Source of the DNA: JAXGXJ01 sp963829545
Lineage (GTDB): Bacteria; Actinomycetota; Thermoleophilia; RBG-16-64-13
DNA: 64,000 bases
NCBI GenBank assembly: GCA_963829545.1
Contig: CAWHIX010000008.1
Location: 248,001 to 312,000, forward strand
Reading direction: 5' to 3'
Numbering within the stretch: the stretch's first letter is position 1; every line of letters begins with the position of its first letter. The notes beneath the pieces were generated by a model. That model worked only from the letters and a program-made list of their open reading frames with translations. It made no database searches and was not told where the DNA came from. The position numbers were made by a program, and so were the translations under genes. Shown piece by piece: positions 8,544-17,478 of the stretch.

Positions 8544-9011
8544 ATGGTGGAGTTTGAGTTCAACAGCCGTGTGGACACCGTGGCTCTGGTGGAGTTCTTC
8601 GCCCGCTGCGGCTGGGAGGACTTGGAGGCGGGTGTGAAGCTGGAATGGGCTCTGGCCTCCTCCGAGGATTGGGTAATCTGTCGCGCCGACGGCGAGCTCA
8701 TCGGCTTCGGTCGCTCCTGTCGCCTCGACGCCGTCAAGCGTGTGGTCTTCGACGTCCTCGTCGACTTCCGCTATCGAGGCGGGGGTCTGCGGGACCAGAT
8801 CGTGGCCCTGCTGTCTGCCGGAGCGGGCCGTTTGGAAGAGGTCTCGGTCTTCTCGCAGTTCGACGTCTTCCCGCCTGTGGGCATCGCTTCCTCGGGTGAC
8901 GAGGGAATGGTCGGACCCATACCCGAGGGTATCCCCGAGGCGCCGTTCGGCGCCTACCTGGGTAAGAAGAGACACTCAGAGGCACACAGCGTCGTCGGAG
9001 GGCTGGGATGA
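8544..9011 (+). CDS. GNAT family N-acetyltransferase (divergent)
   Basis: A 155-residue protein with the GNAT layout. A substrate-side N-terminus is followed by strands 'WVICRADGELIGFGRSCRLD' and 'RVVFDVLVDFRYRGGGL'. The last part is the acetyl-CoA-binding region, with the usual R/Q-x-x-G-x-G/A pattern appearing as RYRGGGLRDQ. The C-terminus is short and ends with a helix rich in Gly and His. The substrate is unknown. It starts 34 bases after the CapA-like gene, and its stop overlaps the isocitrate dehydrogenase ATG by 4 bases, which suggests coupled expression with that enzyme. Confidence 0.75.
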   Translation: MVEFEFNSRVDTVALVEFFARCGWEDLEAGVKLEWALASSEDWVICRADGELIGFGRSCRLDAVKRVVFDVLVDFRYRGGGLRDQIVALLSAGAGRLEEVSVFSQFDVFPPVGIASSGDEGMVGPIPEGIPEAPFGAYLGKKRHSEAHSVVGGLG

Positions 9012-10027
9012 CCACATATCGCGTGACCTGTATTCCGGGCGATGGCATCGGGCCGGAGATCATGGCGGCCACCAAGGTGGCGTTGGCGGCCACGGGCGTC
9101 GCCATCGACTGGGCGGATGTCGAGGCGGGCGCCGACGTCATGGACAAGTGCGGCACGCCTCTGCCCGCGCAGGTGGTCGAGTCCATCCGGGAGACCCGGG
9201 TGGCCATCAAGGGACCGGTGACCACGCCGGTGGGCTCCGGTTTCCGCAGCGTGAACGTGGCCCTGCGCAAGGAGCTCGACCTCTACGCCAACCTCAGACC
9301 TGCGGTGAGCATCCCCGGGGTGCGCAGCAGGTACGAGGGTGTCGACCTGGTGGTGGTGAGGGAGAATACAGAGGACCTCTACGCCGGCGTCGAGCACATG
9401 GTGGGCGCCGACGCAGCCGAGTCGATCAAGATCATCACCAGGAAAGGATCGGAGCGCATCGCCCGCTTCGCCTTCGAGTACGCGCGCCGCGAGCGCCGCA
9501 GCAAGGTGACGGCGGTGCACAAGGCGAACATCATGAAACTTTCCGACGGCCTCTTCCTGGAGGTCGCCCAGACGGTGGCCTCCGACTACCCCGACATCGA
9601 GTTCGAGGACCGCATAGTCGACAACATGTGCATGCAATTGGTGCAGAAACCGGAACTGTACGATGTGCTGCTGTGCCCGAACCTCTACGGCGACATCCTC
9701 AGCGATCTGTGTGCCGGCCTGGTCGGAGGTCTGGGGGTGGCCCCGGGCGCGAACATCGGCCGCGACATCGCGGTGTTCGAACCGGTGCACGGCTCCGCGC
9801 CCAAATATGCGGGACAGGACAAAGCCGACCCCACGGCGCTCATCCTGTCTGCCGTGCTGATGCTGGCCCATCTGGGAGAGGCAGAGGCGGCACAGACCCT
9901 CTTCGCGGCCGTGCGCGCCGTGATAGGCCGGGGCGAGCGGGTGACCTATGACCTGGGTGGGACCTCGGGCACGGCCGACATGGGGGCCGCCATCGCCGAA
10001 GAGGTCGCGCGGCTGCGCGGGACTTAG
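9008..10027 (+). CDS. Isocitrate dehydrogenase, NAD-type (isocitrate/isopropylmalate/homoisocitrate family)
   Basis: A 339-residue beta-decarboxylating dehydrogenase that would oxidise isocitrate to 2-oxoglutarate. Motifs are 'CIPGDGIGPEI', the substrate-phosphorylation-loop region 'SVNVALRKELDLYANLRP', 'VVVRENTEDLYAG', 'VHKANIMKLSDG', the metal-site stretch 'LYGDILSDLCAGLVGG' and 'VFEPVHGSAPKYAG'. NLRP and ENTEDLYAG favour isocitrate over 3-isopropylmalate; homoisocitrate dehydrogenase remains possible. The length matches the short NAD-type enzymes. It overlaps the upstream GNAT gene by 4 bases, and its stop overlaps the stop of the convergent aldehyde oxidoreductase gene by 4. Confidence 0.88.
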   Translation: MTTYRVTCIPGDGIGPEIMAATKVALAATGVAIDWADVEAGADVMDKCGTPLPAQVVESIRETRVAIKGPVTTPVGSGFRSVNVALRKELDLYANLRPAVSIPGVRSRYEGVDLVVVRENTEDLYAGVEHMVGADAAESIKIITRKGSERIARFAFEYARRERRSKVTAVHKANIMKLSDGLFLEVAQTVASDYPDIEFEDRIVDNMCMQLVQKPELYDVLLCPNLYGDILSDLCAGLVGGLGVAPGANIGRDIAVFEPVHGSAPKYAGQDKADPTALILSAVLMLAHLGEAEAAQTLFAAVRAVIGRGERVTYDLGGTSGTADMGAAIAEEVARLRGT

Positions 10028-11784
10028 GGTAGAAGCCCCTCTTCAGTCCAGCCTCGTCGCTCCCAGTACAGCCGCACCCACTTCTCCAGCCGCGCCCGGT
10101 CCAGCGCCGGGGCCCTGTCTGTAGCCTCGCTGAAGAATCGCTCGGCTACCGTGTCGTCGGCTGGGGTAGCGCCGAAGGCGAAGTTGAGCGCGCGGATGCG
10201 GGTGATCGTGTCGCGAGCCAGGGCCTTCAGTTGCTCGACAGTCACCGGGGCCCCGTTCAGCTCTGTGGCGATGGCCACGATCCGCTCCCAGGGCAGGAGA
10301 TCGCGGTAGAAGCGGCAGACGGTGAGGGTGTCCATGATGGTGACACGGTCCTCCCAGTCTACGTAGGTGTCGACGAACTGGTCGTCGTCCAAGCCCTCGA
10401 GCAGCCCGCTCAGTTCCGGCTTATAGAAAGTGGCGCGCAGGTGGCAGGCGCCGCGCACGCTGACGGCGTAGCTGAGGGCCATGCCCAGGAGACGCCGAGG
10501 CTCGTAGCCGGCCGGGTCCATGCCTTTGCTGGAGATGGACCACTCGCTCATGCCCCAGACGTCGAGGGCGTGGTCCATGCCTTCGGCCAGCGCGTCGCCG
10601 GTGGGGGTGGAACGGTGGGCGACATCGATCAGCAGACGGTCGATGCCCTCCACGTCGCCGGGCGCCGGTCCTGTGGGCAGCTTGCCCAGTTGGCGCGCCT
10701 TGATGGCGGCTGCGGCCAAGTTGCCGGCACTGATGCTGTCCAAGCCCAGCAGGTTGCAGCGCTCGTTGAGGAAGGCGACGTCGCGGGCGTGCTCGACCAT
10801 CGCCGAACCGCCGAACGAGTACACGGTCTCGTATTCCGGTAGGTGTACGCGGCGCCCGGCCTGGGGCCCGTCGATGAGAGTCAGCGTGTGGCGGCAGCGG
10901 ATGGGGCAGGGCGGACAGCCTTCGCTCGAGTACTCGGCCCAGTCGCGCCAGTGCTCCGCCTCGAGAGTGGCCCGGTGGGGAGCGGTGCCCTTCGTGAACA
11001 AATCGGTGGGGAAGGAGCCGGTCTCGTTGGTGAGGGCGGCGACGGCTGGGGTGCCGAAGCGCCTGTAGTTGGCCACCAGAGGCGATTCGGCCGCGAGCTT
11101 GGACAGTTCCCGGCGGAGGAGGGCGAACTCTTCGCCTACCTCTCGTTTCAGGGGGCCGGGAGAGGTGACGGTGACGGCCTTGAGCTTCTTGCTGCCGAAC
11201 ACGGCTCCCATGCCGCCTCTGCCTAAGGCATGGGCTTCCTCGTGCATCACCGAGGCGATACGGACAAGATTCTCGCCGGCCACGCCGATGACGAGCGCGG
11301 CCGAGCGCCGGGGGAGATCGGCCAGCAGGCGGGTCTCCACGGTGCCGGGGTCAAGTCCCCAGAGGCCGCCCGCCGGGAGCACCTCGGCGCCGGCCGCCGA
11401 CAGATGGAGGCGCACCGGCTCCGCAGCTGCGCCTCGGAGCACGACCGCGTCCCACCCCGTCTCGGTGAGGGCTCGGCCGAAGGAGCCCCCGCAGTAGCAC
11501 TCCAGCCATATCCCCGTGAGGGGGCTCCTGGTGAAGGCGCCGAACCGGTCGGAACCGGAGAGGCCGAGTGTCGCGATGGGGCTACAGGTAAACACGAGGA
11601 TGTTGTCCGGGGCGAGAGGGTCCACTCCCGGCCCCAGATAGCGTTCCAGCAACCGGGCGCCCAGAACCTTGCCGCCCAGCCCCAGCATGTCACCCACTTC
11701 GACCTGCTCCACGCGCGTCGAGGAGTCGTTCAGATCGACAAAGAGGACCTTCTTGCTCCAGGTGGCTGTCGAGGTCGCGGTCAT
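10024..11784 (-). CDS. aor: Tungsten-containing aldehyde:ferredoxin oxidoreductase
   Basis: A 586-residue AOR-family enzyme that oxidises aldehydes to acids with ferredoxin, using a bis-pterin tungsten cofactor and a [4Fe-4S] cluster. The N-terminal domain shows 'GLGGKVLGARLLERYLG' and 'TGIWLECYCGGSFG'. The cluster cysteines are 'CPPCPIRC' (residues about 288-295) and the fourth in 'LTVCRFYRD' (about 490). 'LLGLDSISAGN' and 'RRLLGMALSYAVSVRGACHLR' are also typical. I prefer the ATG at 11784; a GTG 27 bases upstream is possible. It lies 27 bases after the aminotransferase gene on the same strand, so the pair is probably an operon handling an amine-derived (semi)aldehyde. Confidence 0.93.
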   Translation of the reverse strand: MTATSTATWSKKVLFVDLNDSSTRVEQVEVGDMLGLGGKVLGARLLERYLGPGVDPLAPDNILVFTCSPIATLGLSGSDRFGAFTRSPLTGIWLECYCGGSFGRALTETGWDAVVLRGAAAEPVRLHLSAAGAEVLPAGGLWGLDPGTVETRLLADLPRRSAALVIGVAGENLVRIASVMHEEAHALGRGGMGAVFGSKKLKAVTVTSPGPLKREVGEEFALLRRELSKLAAESPLVANYRRFGTPAVAALTNETGSFPTDLFTKGTAPHRATLEAEHWRDWAEYSSEGCPPCPIRCRHTLTLIDGPQAGRRVHLPEYETVYSFGGSAMVEHARDVAFLNERCNLLGLDSISAGNLAAAAIKARQLGKLPTGPAPGDVEGIDRLLIDVAHRSTPTGDALAEGMDHALDVWGMSEWSISSKGMDPAGYEPRRLLGMALSYAVSVRGACHLRATFYKPELSGLLEGLDDDQFVDTYVDWEDRVTIMDTLTVCRFYRDLLPWERIVAIATELNGAPVTVEQLKALARDTITRIRALNFAFGATPADDTVAERFFSEATDRAPALDRARLEKWVRLYWERRGWTEEGLLP

Positions 11785-11811
11785 GGCTTCACGTCTTCCT
11801 GCCGAGGCCAC

Positions 11812-13119
11812 CTACGGGCGCGCGGCGCTCACCTCGTCCATGGTATCGGAGAGGATGTCCAGGCCGCGGTCGAGCGTTTCGTCCTCGATGGTGAGCGGCA
11901 CCAGGATGCGCAGGACGTTGTGATGGGTGCCGGCGCCGATGTTGACCACTCCGTTCTCGAAGAGCTTCTGACGCAGCGTCTTGGCGAAAGCTCCGGCCGG
12001 CTTCTTGGTCTCGGGATCTTCCACCAGTTCCATCCCCACCATGGCGCCCAGGCCGCGTACGTCGCCGATCACCGGGTAGCGTGTCTGCAGTTCCAGGAAG
12101 CGGGAACGTATCCGCTCACCGATGGTCTGCGCCCGGGCCAGCAGGTCTTCCTCTTCGATGATGTCGAGCACGGCCAGGCCGGCCACGCAGGCGGTGGGGT
12201 TGCCTCCGTAGGTGGTCCCGACGCCGCTGGCGTGCACGGAGTCCATGAGATCCTGGCGACCGGTAATCCCCGAGATGGGGAAGCCTCCTCCCAGCGCCTT
12301 GGCCGTGGTCAAGATATCGGGCTCGACGCCCCAGTGCTCCATGGCGAACCAGGTCCCCGTGCGGCCGATGCCCGTCTGGATCTCGTCGGCGATCAGCAGG
12401 ATGCCGTGGCTATCGCAGATGTCCTTGATCTTGCCCATGTACTCGGGCGGCGGGACGATGAAGCCTCCCTCGCCCAGTACCGGCTCGGCCACCACCGCGG
12501 CCACATCGTCCGCATCCACGTACTTGGCGAAGGCCTCTTCCAGGAGCGTGGCGCACTGGCAGCCGCAGGAGGGATGGCTGAGGTTCAGCGGGCAGCGGTA
12601 GCAGTAGGCGTAGGGGATCCGGTAGACCTCGGGAGCGAAGGGGCCGAAGCCCTTCTTGTAGGGGTCCACCTGGGAGGTCAGGCTCAGGGTCATGTAGGTA
12701 CGGCCGTGAAACGCGTCTTCGAAGGCGATGATCGACTTGCGCTTGGTGGCGTAGCGGGCGATCTTGACGGCGTTCTCGACGGCCTCGGCGCCCGAGTTCA
12801 TGAAGAAGGTGCGCTTGGGGAAGTCCCCCGGCGCCAGTTCGTTGAGGCGCTCGCCCAGCCGCAGGTATGACTCGTAGCCGAAGAGGCCGAAGCAGGTGTG
12901 AGAGTACAGTTCGGCCTGTTCCTTGACGGCTGCGACCACCTTGGGATGGGCGTGGCCTACGGCCATGACGCCGATGCCGGCCGCGAAGTCGATGTATTCG
13001 CGCCCTTCGACGTCGGTGATCGTGGCGTTGTGGGCTCGGGCGATGAAGACGGGCACCGTCATGGGCGCACCCTTCGGCACGACCTGTGCCCGCCGGGCGC
13101 TGAGCTCACCGTTGGTCAT
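11812..13119 (-). CDS. gabT: Class III aminotransferase, 4-aminobutyrate aminotransferase-like
   Basis: A 435-residue PLP-dependent omega-aminotransferase. The family blocks 'YIDFAAGIGVMAVGHAHP', 'FFMNSGAEAVENAVKIAR', 'AFHGRTYMTLSLTS', 'LLIADEIQTGIGRTG' and the PLP lysine block 'TTAKALGGGFPISG' (Lys about 272) are all present. A Cys-rich insertion ('YCYRCPLNLSHPSCGCQCA') is seen in a subgroup of GabT-like enzymes and may be a metal site or structural. I start at 13119 behind GGAGGGG; the frame extends upstream without support. The substrate could be 4-aminobutyrate, 5-aminovalerate or another omega-amino acid. The downstream AOR could oxidise the semialdehyde. Confidence 0.87.
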   Translation of the reverse strand: MTNGELSARRAQVVPKGAPMTVPVFIARAHNATITDVEGREYIDFAAGIGVMAVGHAHPKVVAAVKEQAELYSHTCFGLFGYESYLRLGERLNELAPGDFPKRTFFMNSGAEAVENAVKIARYATKRKSIIAFEDAFHGRTYMTLSLTSQVDPYKKGFGPFAPEVYRIPYAYCYRCPLNLSHPSCGCQCATLLEEAFAKYVDADDVAAVVAEPVLGEGGFIVPPPEYMGKIKDICDSHGILLIADEIQTGIGRTGTWFAMEHWGVEPDILTTAKALGGGFPISGITGRQDLMDSVHASGVGTTYGGNPTACVAGLAVLDIIEEEDLLARAQTIGERIRSRFLELQTRYPVIGDVRGLGAMVGMELVEDPETKKPAGAFAKTLRQKLFENGVVNIGAGTHHNVLRILVPLTIEDETLDRGLDILSDTMDEVSAARP

Positions 13120-13421
13120 GACCCCTCCATCCTCGCCGCTCGGTCCTCGGTCTGTCGCCGCCGCCGGCCATCGCCTCCAATGACACTTGGAGCGTACCAC
13201 GAGTGCGCGCGGGGTGGCCACGTTACAGAGACGGCCGAAGGGCCGCGGAGCGGCCGCGGGCGAGGCAGCATCCGCAACTGGGAGACCCGTGTCGCCCCGG
13301 CGCCTCGTCCGGTCACTACCTGCCGCCGCCGCAGGTCCTCCAGGCGCCGTGGACTCCCATCCTTCCCAAAATCTAGTAAAATGAAGGCCCGTCGCGTCCG
13401 TTACTTTCCAAGGAGTACGTC
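13120..13421. other. Divergent intergenic region upstream of ilvD
   Basis: About 300 GC-rich bases lie between the divergent aminotransferase and ilvD genes. AT content rises just before ilvD (13367-13383), where TAAAAT at 13377-13382 could be a -10 box. I see no good -35, T-box or leader-peptide/terminator arrangement for branched-chain control. AAGGAG at 13411 precedes the ilvD TTG. Confidence 0.45.
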
Positions 13422-15101
13422 TTGAAGAGCACCAGCCAGAGTGTCTATAGCGGCCCCGCTCGCGCCCCGCACCGTTCGCTGCTGCGCGCGCTGGGGGTAA
13501 GCCGGGATGACTCCGAGCGGCTCATGATAGGTATCGCCAACTCCTACAACGAGTTGATCCCCGGGCACATGCACCTCAACACCATCGCCCAGCAGGTGAA
13601 ATACGGCGTGTGGCAGGCAGGCGGCGTGCCGCTGGAGTTCAACGTCATCGGCGTGTGCGACGGCTTGGCCATGAACCACGAGGGCATGCACTACTCGCTG
13701 GTGTCGCGCGAGGTCATCGCCGACTCCGTCGAGATCATGGCCAAGGCGCACGGACTGGATGGCTTGGTGCTCATCCCCAACTGCGACAAAGTGGTTCCGG
13801 GGATGGTCATGGCCGCGGCCCGTCTGGACATACCGGTGGTCATCGTGTCCGGCGGTCCCATGCTGGCCGGCGACTACCGCGGGCGCAAGGTCAGTCTGAG
13901 CCAGATCTTCGAAGGCGTAGGCAGCTATCTGAAGGGTGATATCACGGCCGACGACCTGTGCGAACTGGAGGACTCGGTCTGCCCTACCTGCGGCTCCTGC
14001 GCGGGCCTCTTTACAGCCAACTCCATGAGCTGCGTCACCGAGACCTTGGGTCTGTCGTTGCCCGGCGACGCCACCATCCCCGCGCCGTTCTCGGCCCGCC
14101 TGGTGCTGGCTCGGCAGACGGGGGCAGCCGCGGTCGAGGTGGCCCGTCAGGGCTGGACTGCCCGCCGCTTCCTCACTCCCGCGACCCTCCGCAACGCGCT
14201 GGCCGTCGACGCCGCTCTGGGCTGCTCGACCAACACGGTGCTCCACCTCATGGCCATAGCCAACGAGGCCGAGGTCGACCTCAAGCTGGAGGACTTCAAC
14301 GAGGTAGCGGCCACCACTCCCAACGTGGTCAAGCTGTCGCCGTCGGGCACGAATCACATGGAAGACCTGCACCGCGCCGGCGGCATCATGGCGGTGCTCA
14401 AGCGCCTGGATGAAGCCGGCCTGGTCGACGGCACCGTGCCCACTGTCTCGGGCGTGGACATGGCCACGCAGTACCGGGCCGCTGAGGTCCGTGACGAAGA
14501 GGTCATCCGGCCCCTCGATCGTCCTTATCGGGAGACCGGTGGCCTGGCCATGCTGTTCGGCAACCTGGCTCCACGCGGAGCTGTGGTCAAGGAATCGGCT
14601 GTACTGCCGCAGATGCTGGTGCATCGCGGGCCGGCTATGGTCTTCGACGACGAGCCCACCCTGATGACGGCCATCGAGGAGAACCGCATAGAGCCGGGCT
14701 GCGTGGTCGTCATCCGCTACGTGGGGCCCAAGGGTGGTCCGGGGATGCCCGAGATGCTCACGCCCACCTCGGCTCTGGCCGGGGCGGGGCTCGATGCCAG
14801 CGTGGCCCTCATCACCGACGGTCGCTTCAGCGGCGCCAGCCGGGGGGCCAGCATCGGACACGTGGCGCCGGAAGCGCTGGACGGCGGTCCTATCGCCCTG
14901 GTCAAGGACGGCGATATGATCAGCATCGATATCCCGGGGCGGAGTCTCACCCTGGAGATCGGTGAGGAGGAGATGGAGCAAAGGAAGTTGGCGTGGCAGC
15001 GCCCGGCTCGAAAGCATTCGGGCGTGCTGCGCCGCTATGTAGCTCTCGTGTCGGGGGCCGACACCGGCGCTGTGCTGGGTGGAGGGGACGACCTCTCCTG
15101 A
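13422..15101 (+). CDS. ilvD: Dihydroxy-acid dehydratase
   Basis: A 559-residue IlvD/Edd-family Fe-S dehydratase that makes 2-oxoisovalerate and 2-oxo-3-methylvalerate, the third common step to valine and isoleucine. Cluster cysteines are in 'GVCDGLAMNHEGM', 'LIPNCDKVVPGM' and 'CPTCGSCAGLFTANSM'. Further blocks are 'ALGCSTNTVLHLMAIANEA' and 'ALITDGRFSGASRGASIGH'. It starts with TTG behind a well-placed AAGGAG, an unusual start for this family but the only one that gives the normal N-terminus. It is first of ilvD-ilvB-ilvN-ilvC, all on the plus strand. Confidence 0.96.
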   Translation: MKSTSQSVYSGPARAPHRSLLRALGVSRDDSERLMIGIANSYNELIPGHMHLNTIAQQVKYGVWQAGGVPLEFNVIGVCDGLAMNHEGMHYSLVSREVIADSVEIMAKAHGLDGLVLIPNCDKVVPGMVMAAARLDIPVVIVSGGPMLAGDYRGRKVSLSQIFEGVGSYLKGDITADDLCELEDSVCPTCGSCAGLFTANSMSCVTETLGLSLPGDATIPAPFSARLVLARQTGAAAVEVARQGWTARRFLTPATLRNALAVDAALGCSTNTVLHLMAIANEAEVDLKLEDFNEVAATTPNVVKLSPSGTNHMEDLHRAGGIMAVLKRLDEAGLVDGTVPTVSGVDMATQYRAAEVRDEEVIRPLDRPYRETGGLAMLFGNLAPRGAVVKESAVLPQMLVHRGPAMVFDDEPTLMTAIEENRIEPGCVVVIRYVGPKGGPGMPEMLTPTSALAGAGLDASVALITDGRFSGASRGASIGHVAPEALDGGPIALVKDGDMISIDIPGRSLTLEIGEEEMEQRKLAWQRPARKHSGVLRRYVALVSGADTGAVLGGGDDLS

Positions 15102-15193
15102 CCCCGCGGCCGGCGGCCATCCTTCCCGGCGCGCTCTGCTCTCGTGGGCTGGACGCGTGTCAGATCGCATCACCTGAGACTACGGAGCTCAGC

Positions 15194-16882
15194 ATGAAAG
15201 CTTCCAGAGTGATCCTCGAAGCGCTCAAGCGCGAGGGGGTCGACACCATATTCGGCTTCCCCGGGGGGCAGGTCATCCCCCTGTACGACGCCCTCTACGA
15301 TTTCGACATCAACCACGTGCTCGTGCGCCACGAGCAGGGAGCGGGCCACGCTGCCGATGGCTACGCCAGAGCGTCCGGCAAGGTGGGGGTCTGCCTGGCC
15401 ACGTCGGGTCCGGGCGCGACGAACCTGGTGACCGCTATCGCCAACGCCTACATGGACAGCGTGCCCATGGTGGCGCTCACCGGCCAGGTGAGCCGCCATC
15501 TCATCGGTCTCGACTCCTTCCAGGAGGCCGACATCACCGGCATCACGCTGCCCATCGTGAAGCACAGCTACCTGGTGAAACGGGCCGAGGACCTGACCCG
15601 CATCATCCGTGAGGCCTTCTACATCGCCGGCACGGGGCGTCCCGGCCCGGTGCTCATCGACCTCCCGGTGGATGTCACCAAGGAAGAGATCGACTTCGAC
15701 CCGGACGAGCTGCCGGCCATGAAGCTCCCCGGCTACAAGCCCACCTCCCAGGGCCATCCCAAGCAGATCCGGGAGGCCGCCCGGGTCATCGCCGCCGCTC
15801 AGCGCCCGGTCATCTATGCGGGCGGCGGGGTTATCACGGCCAATGCCTCCGAGGAGTTGCGCGAACTGGCGCTGTACGGCCACATCCCAGTCACCACCAC
15901 GCTCACGGGCAAGGGGTGCTTCCCCGAGGACCACGACCTTTCCATGGGCATGCTGGGGATGCACGGGACGCAGTACGCCAACTATGCGGTCAGCCAGGCG
16001 GATCTCATCGTCGCTGTGGGCGTCCGCTTTGACGACCGGGTCACCGGCAGCTTGGCCGCGTTCGCGCCTCAGGCTTCCTTCGTGCACGTGGACGTCGACC
16101 CGGCCGAGATCAGCAAGAACGTGGCCGTTGACGTGCCCATCGTGGGGGACGCCAAGCGGGTGCTCGCGTCCTTGCTCGCCGAACTGAAGAAGCTCGAACT
16201 CAGTCCGGAGCGTCACCTGTCTTGGATGGAGCAGGTCGAGACCTGGAAGAGGGATCATCCGCTGGTGGTGCGTTTGGACGAGGACGGCGAGATCATGCCC
16301 GAGTGGGCCATAAGCAAGATCTGGGAAGTGACCCGGGGTGAGGCGGTGGTCTGCACCGAGGTGGGCCAGCACCAGATGTGGGCTGCTCAGCACTATCTCT
16401 CCCGACATCCTCGTCGTTTCATCAGCTCAGGAGGGTTGGGGACCATGGGCTTCGGGTTTCCGGCTGCCATCGGTGCCCAGGTGGCCCGGCCGGGTGAGCT
16501 GGTCATCGACATCGCCGGCGACGGCTCCTTCCAGATGACCCTCCAGGAACTGGCGACTGCCGTGCAATACCAGCTGCCGGTGAAGGTCTGCATCATCAAC
16601 AACCAGTACCTGGGCATGGTGCGCCAGTGGCAGGAGCTGTTCTGGCAGTGCCACTACAGCAATACCTGCATGGACGTCCAGCCCGACTTCGTCAAGCTGG
16701 CCGAGGCTTACGGCGCCGAAGGCTACCGGGCGAGTCGGCCCGAGGAACTGGAGGAGGTCCTGCGCGTAGCCTTCGCCACCGACGCGCCCGCGGTCATCGA
16801 CATCCGCGTCAAGCGTGAGGCCAACGTCTATCCCATGATCCCCGCGGGGGGTTCCATCCACGACATGATGGAGGGGGACTGA
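15194..16882 (+). CDS. ilvB: Acetolactate synthase, large (catalytic) subunit
   Basis: A 562-residue TPP-dependent acetohydroxyacid synthase. The TPP-activating Glu47 is in 'VRHEQGAGHAADGYAR'. 'ATSGPGATNLVTAIANAY', 'SFQEADITGIT', the FAD-region 'GVRFDDRVTGSLAAF' and the TPP/Mg motif 'GDGSFQMTLQELATA...NNQYLGMVRQW' follow in order. This is the biosynthetic form, paired with a regulatory subunit. I chose the ATG at 15194, behind GGAG, which gives the standard N-terminus; upstream in-frame sequence overlaps ilvD. The 92-base gap to ilvD shows no clear terminator. Its stop shares one base with the ilvN start. Confidence 0.97.
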   Translation: MKASRVILEALKREGVDTIFGFPGGQVIPLYDALYDFDINHVLVRHEQGAGHAADGYARASGKVGVCLATSGPGATNLVTAIANAYMDSVPMVALTGQVSRHLIGLDSFQEADITGITLPIVKHSYLVKRAEDLTRIIREAFYIAGTGRPGPVLIDLPVDVTKEEIDFDPDELPAMKLPGYKPTSQGHPKQIREAARVIAAAQRPVIYAGGGVITANASEELRELALYGHIPVTTTLTGKGCFPEDHDLSMGMLGMHGTQYANYAVSQADLIVAVGVRFDDRVTGSLAAFAPQASFVHVDVDPAEISKNVAVDVPIVGDAKRVLASLLAELKKLELSPERHLSWMEQVETWKRDHPLVVRLDEDGEIMPEWAISKIWEVTRGEAVVCTEVGQHQMWAAQHYLSRHPRRFISSGGLGTMGFGFPAAIGAQVARPGELVIDIAGDGSFQMTLQELATAVQYQLPVKVCIINNQYLGMVRQWQELFWQCHYSNTCMDVQPDFVKLAEAYGAEGYRASRPEELEEVLRVAFATDAPAVIDIRVKREANVYPMIPAGGSIHDMMEGD

Positions 16883-17367
16883 TGAAGCACGCACTATCCG
16901 TGCTGGTCGAGAACAAGCCTGGGGTGCTGGTGCGCGTGGCCGGCCTCTTCGCTCGACGCGGGTTCAACATCGATAGCCTGGTGGTGGCGGAGACGGAGAA
17001 CCCGGCCGTGTCGCGCATGACCATCACCATCCACGAGCAAGACCAACCCGTCGAGCAGGTCACCAAGCAGCTTCACAAGCTGGTGAACGTGATCAAGATC
17101 ACCGACCTGCAGCCCGGGGAGAGCATCGAGCGGGAACTTCTCCTCATCAAGGTGAAGGCCGATGCGGGCTCGCGCTCGGAGATCATGCAGATCGTGGAGA
17201 TCTTTCGGGCCAAGATCGTCGATGTGGGCAACGAGGTGCTCATAATCGAGTTGACCGGCACCCGGGAGAAGGTGAGCGCGCTCATGGAACTCCTCGCCCC
17301 CTTCGGGGTGGTGGAGTTGATGCGCACGGGAAGGCTGGCGATGGGGAGGGGCAAGCGCCCCACCTGA
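16882..17367 (+). CDS. ilvN: Acetolactate synthase, small (regulatory) subunit
   Basis: A 161-residue regulatory subunit carrying the valine-feedback site. The N-terminal ACT domain is 'LSVLVENKPGVLVRVAGLF...GFNIDSLVVAETE', and the C-terminal half ('LLLIKVKADAGSRSEIMQI', 'LIIELTGTREKVSALMELL') is the ALS_ss_C domain. Length is normal for the IlvH/IlvN type. The ATG begins on the last base of the ilvB stop, so the two subunits are made in coupled amounts. Both symbols ilvN and ilvH are in use for this gene. Confidence 0.96.
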   Translation: MKHALSVLVENKPGVLVRVAGLFARRGFNIDSLVVAETENPAVSRMTITIHEQDQPVEQVTKQLHKLVNVIKITDLQPGESIERELLLIKVKADAGSRSEIMQIVEIFRAKIVDVGNEVLIIELTGTREKVSALMELLAPFGVVELMRTGRLAMGRGKRPT

Positions 17368-17478
17368 GAGATCGCACCGGCGCCCGTCTCCGGCGAGAAG
17401 AGGAGCGGTCGAGGTCGGCGCCGGCCGATGTTGTGTTACCCTGCCCTGACTGACCAGGCATAGGAGGTTCAAGGACCC

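Noticed and set aside
13401..15173. A 590-codon open frame on the minus strand across ilvD, and similar long frames opposite ilvB, ilvC, capA-like, gabT and the CoA-transferase gene
   Set aside because: They are shadows caused by high GC at third codon positions. Their translations are rich in His, Arg, Gly and Asp without any domain, while the opposite strand encodes well-known enzymes.
16882..17478. A T-box or leader-peptide attenuator controlling ilvC or ilvD
   Set aside because: No T-box sequence, no run of Leu/Val/Ile codons and no alternative hairpins are visible in the gaps upstream of ilvD or ilvC.
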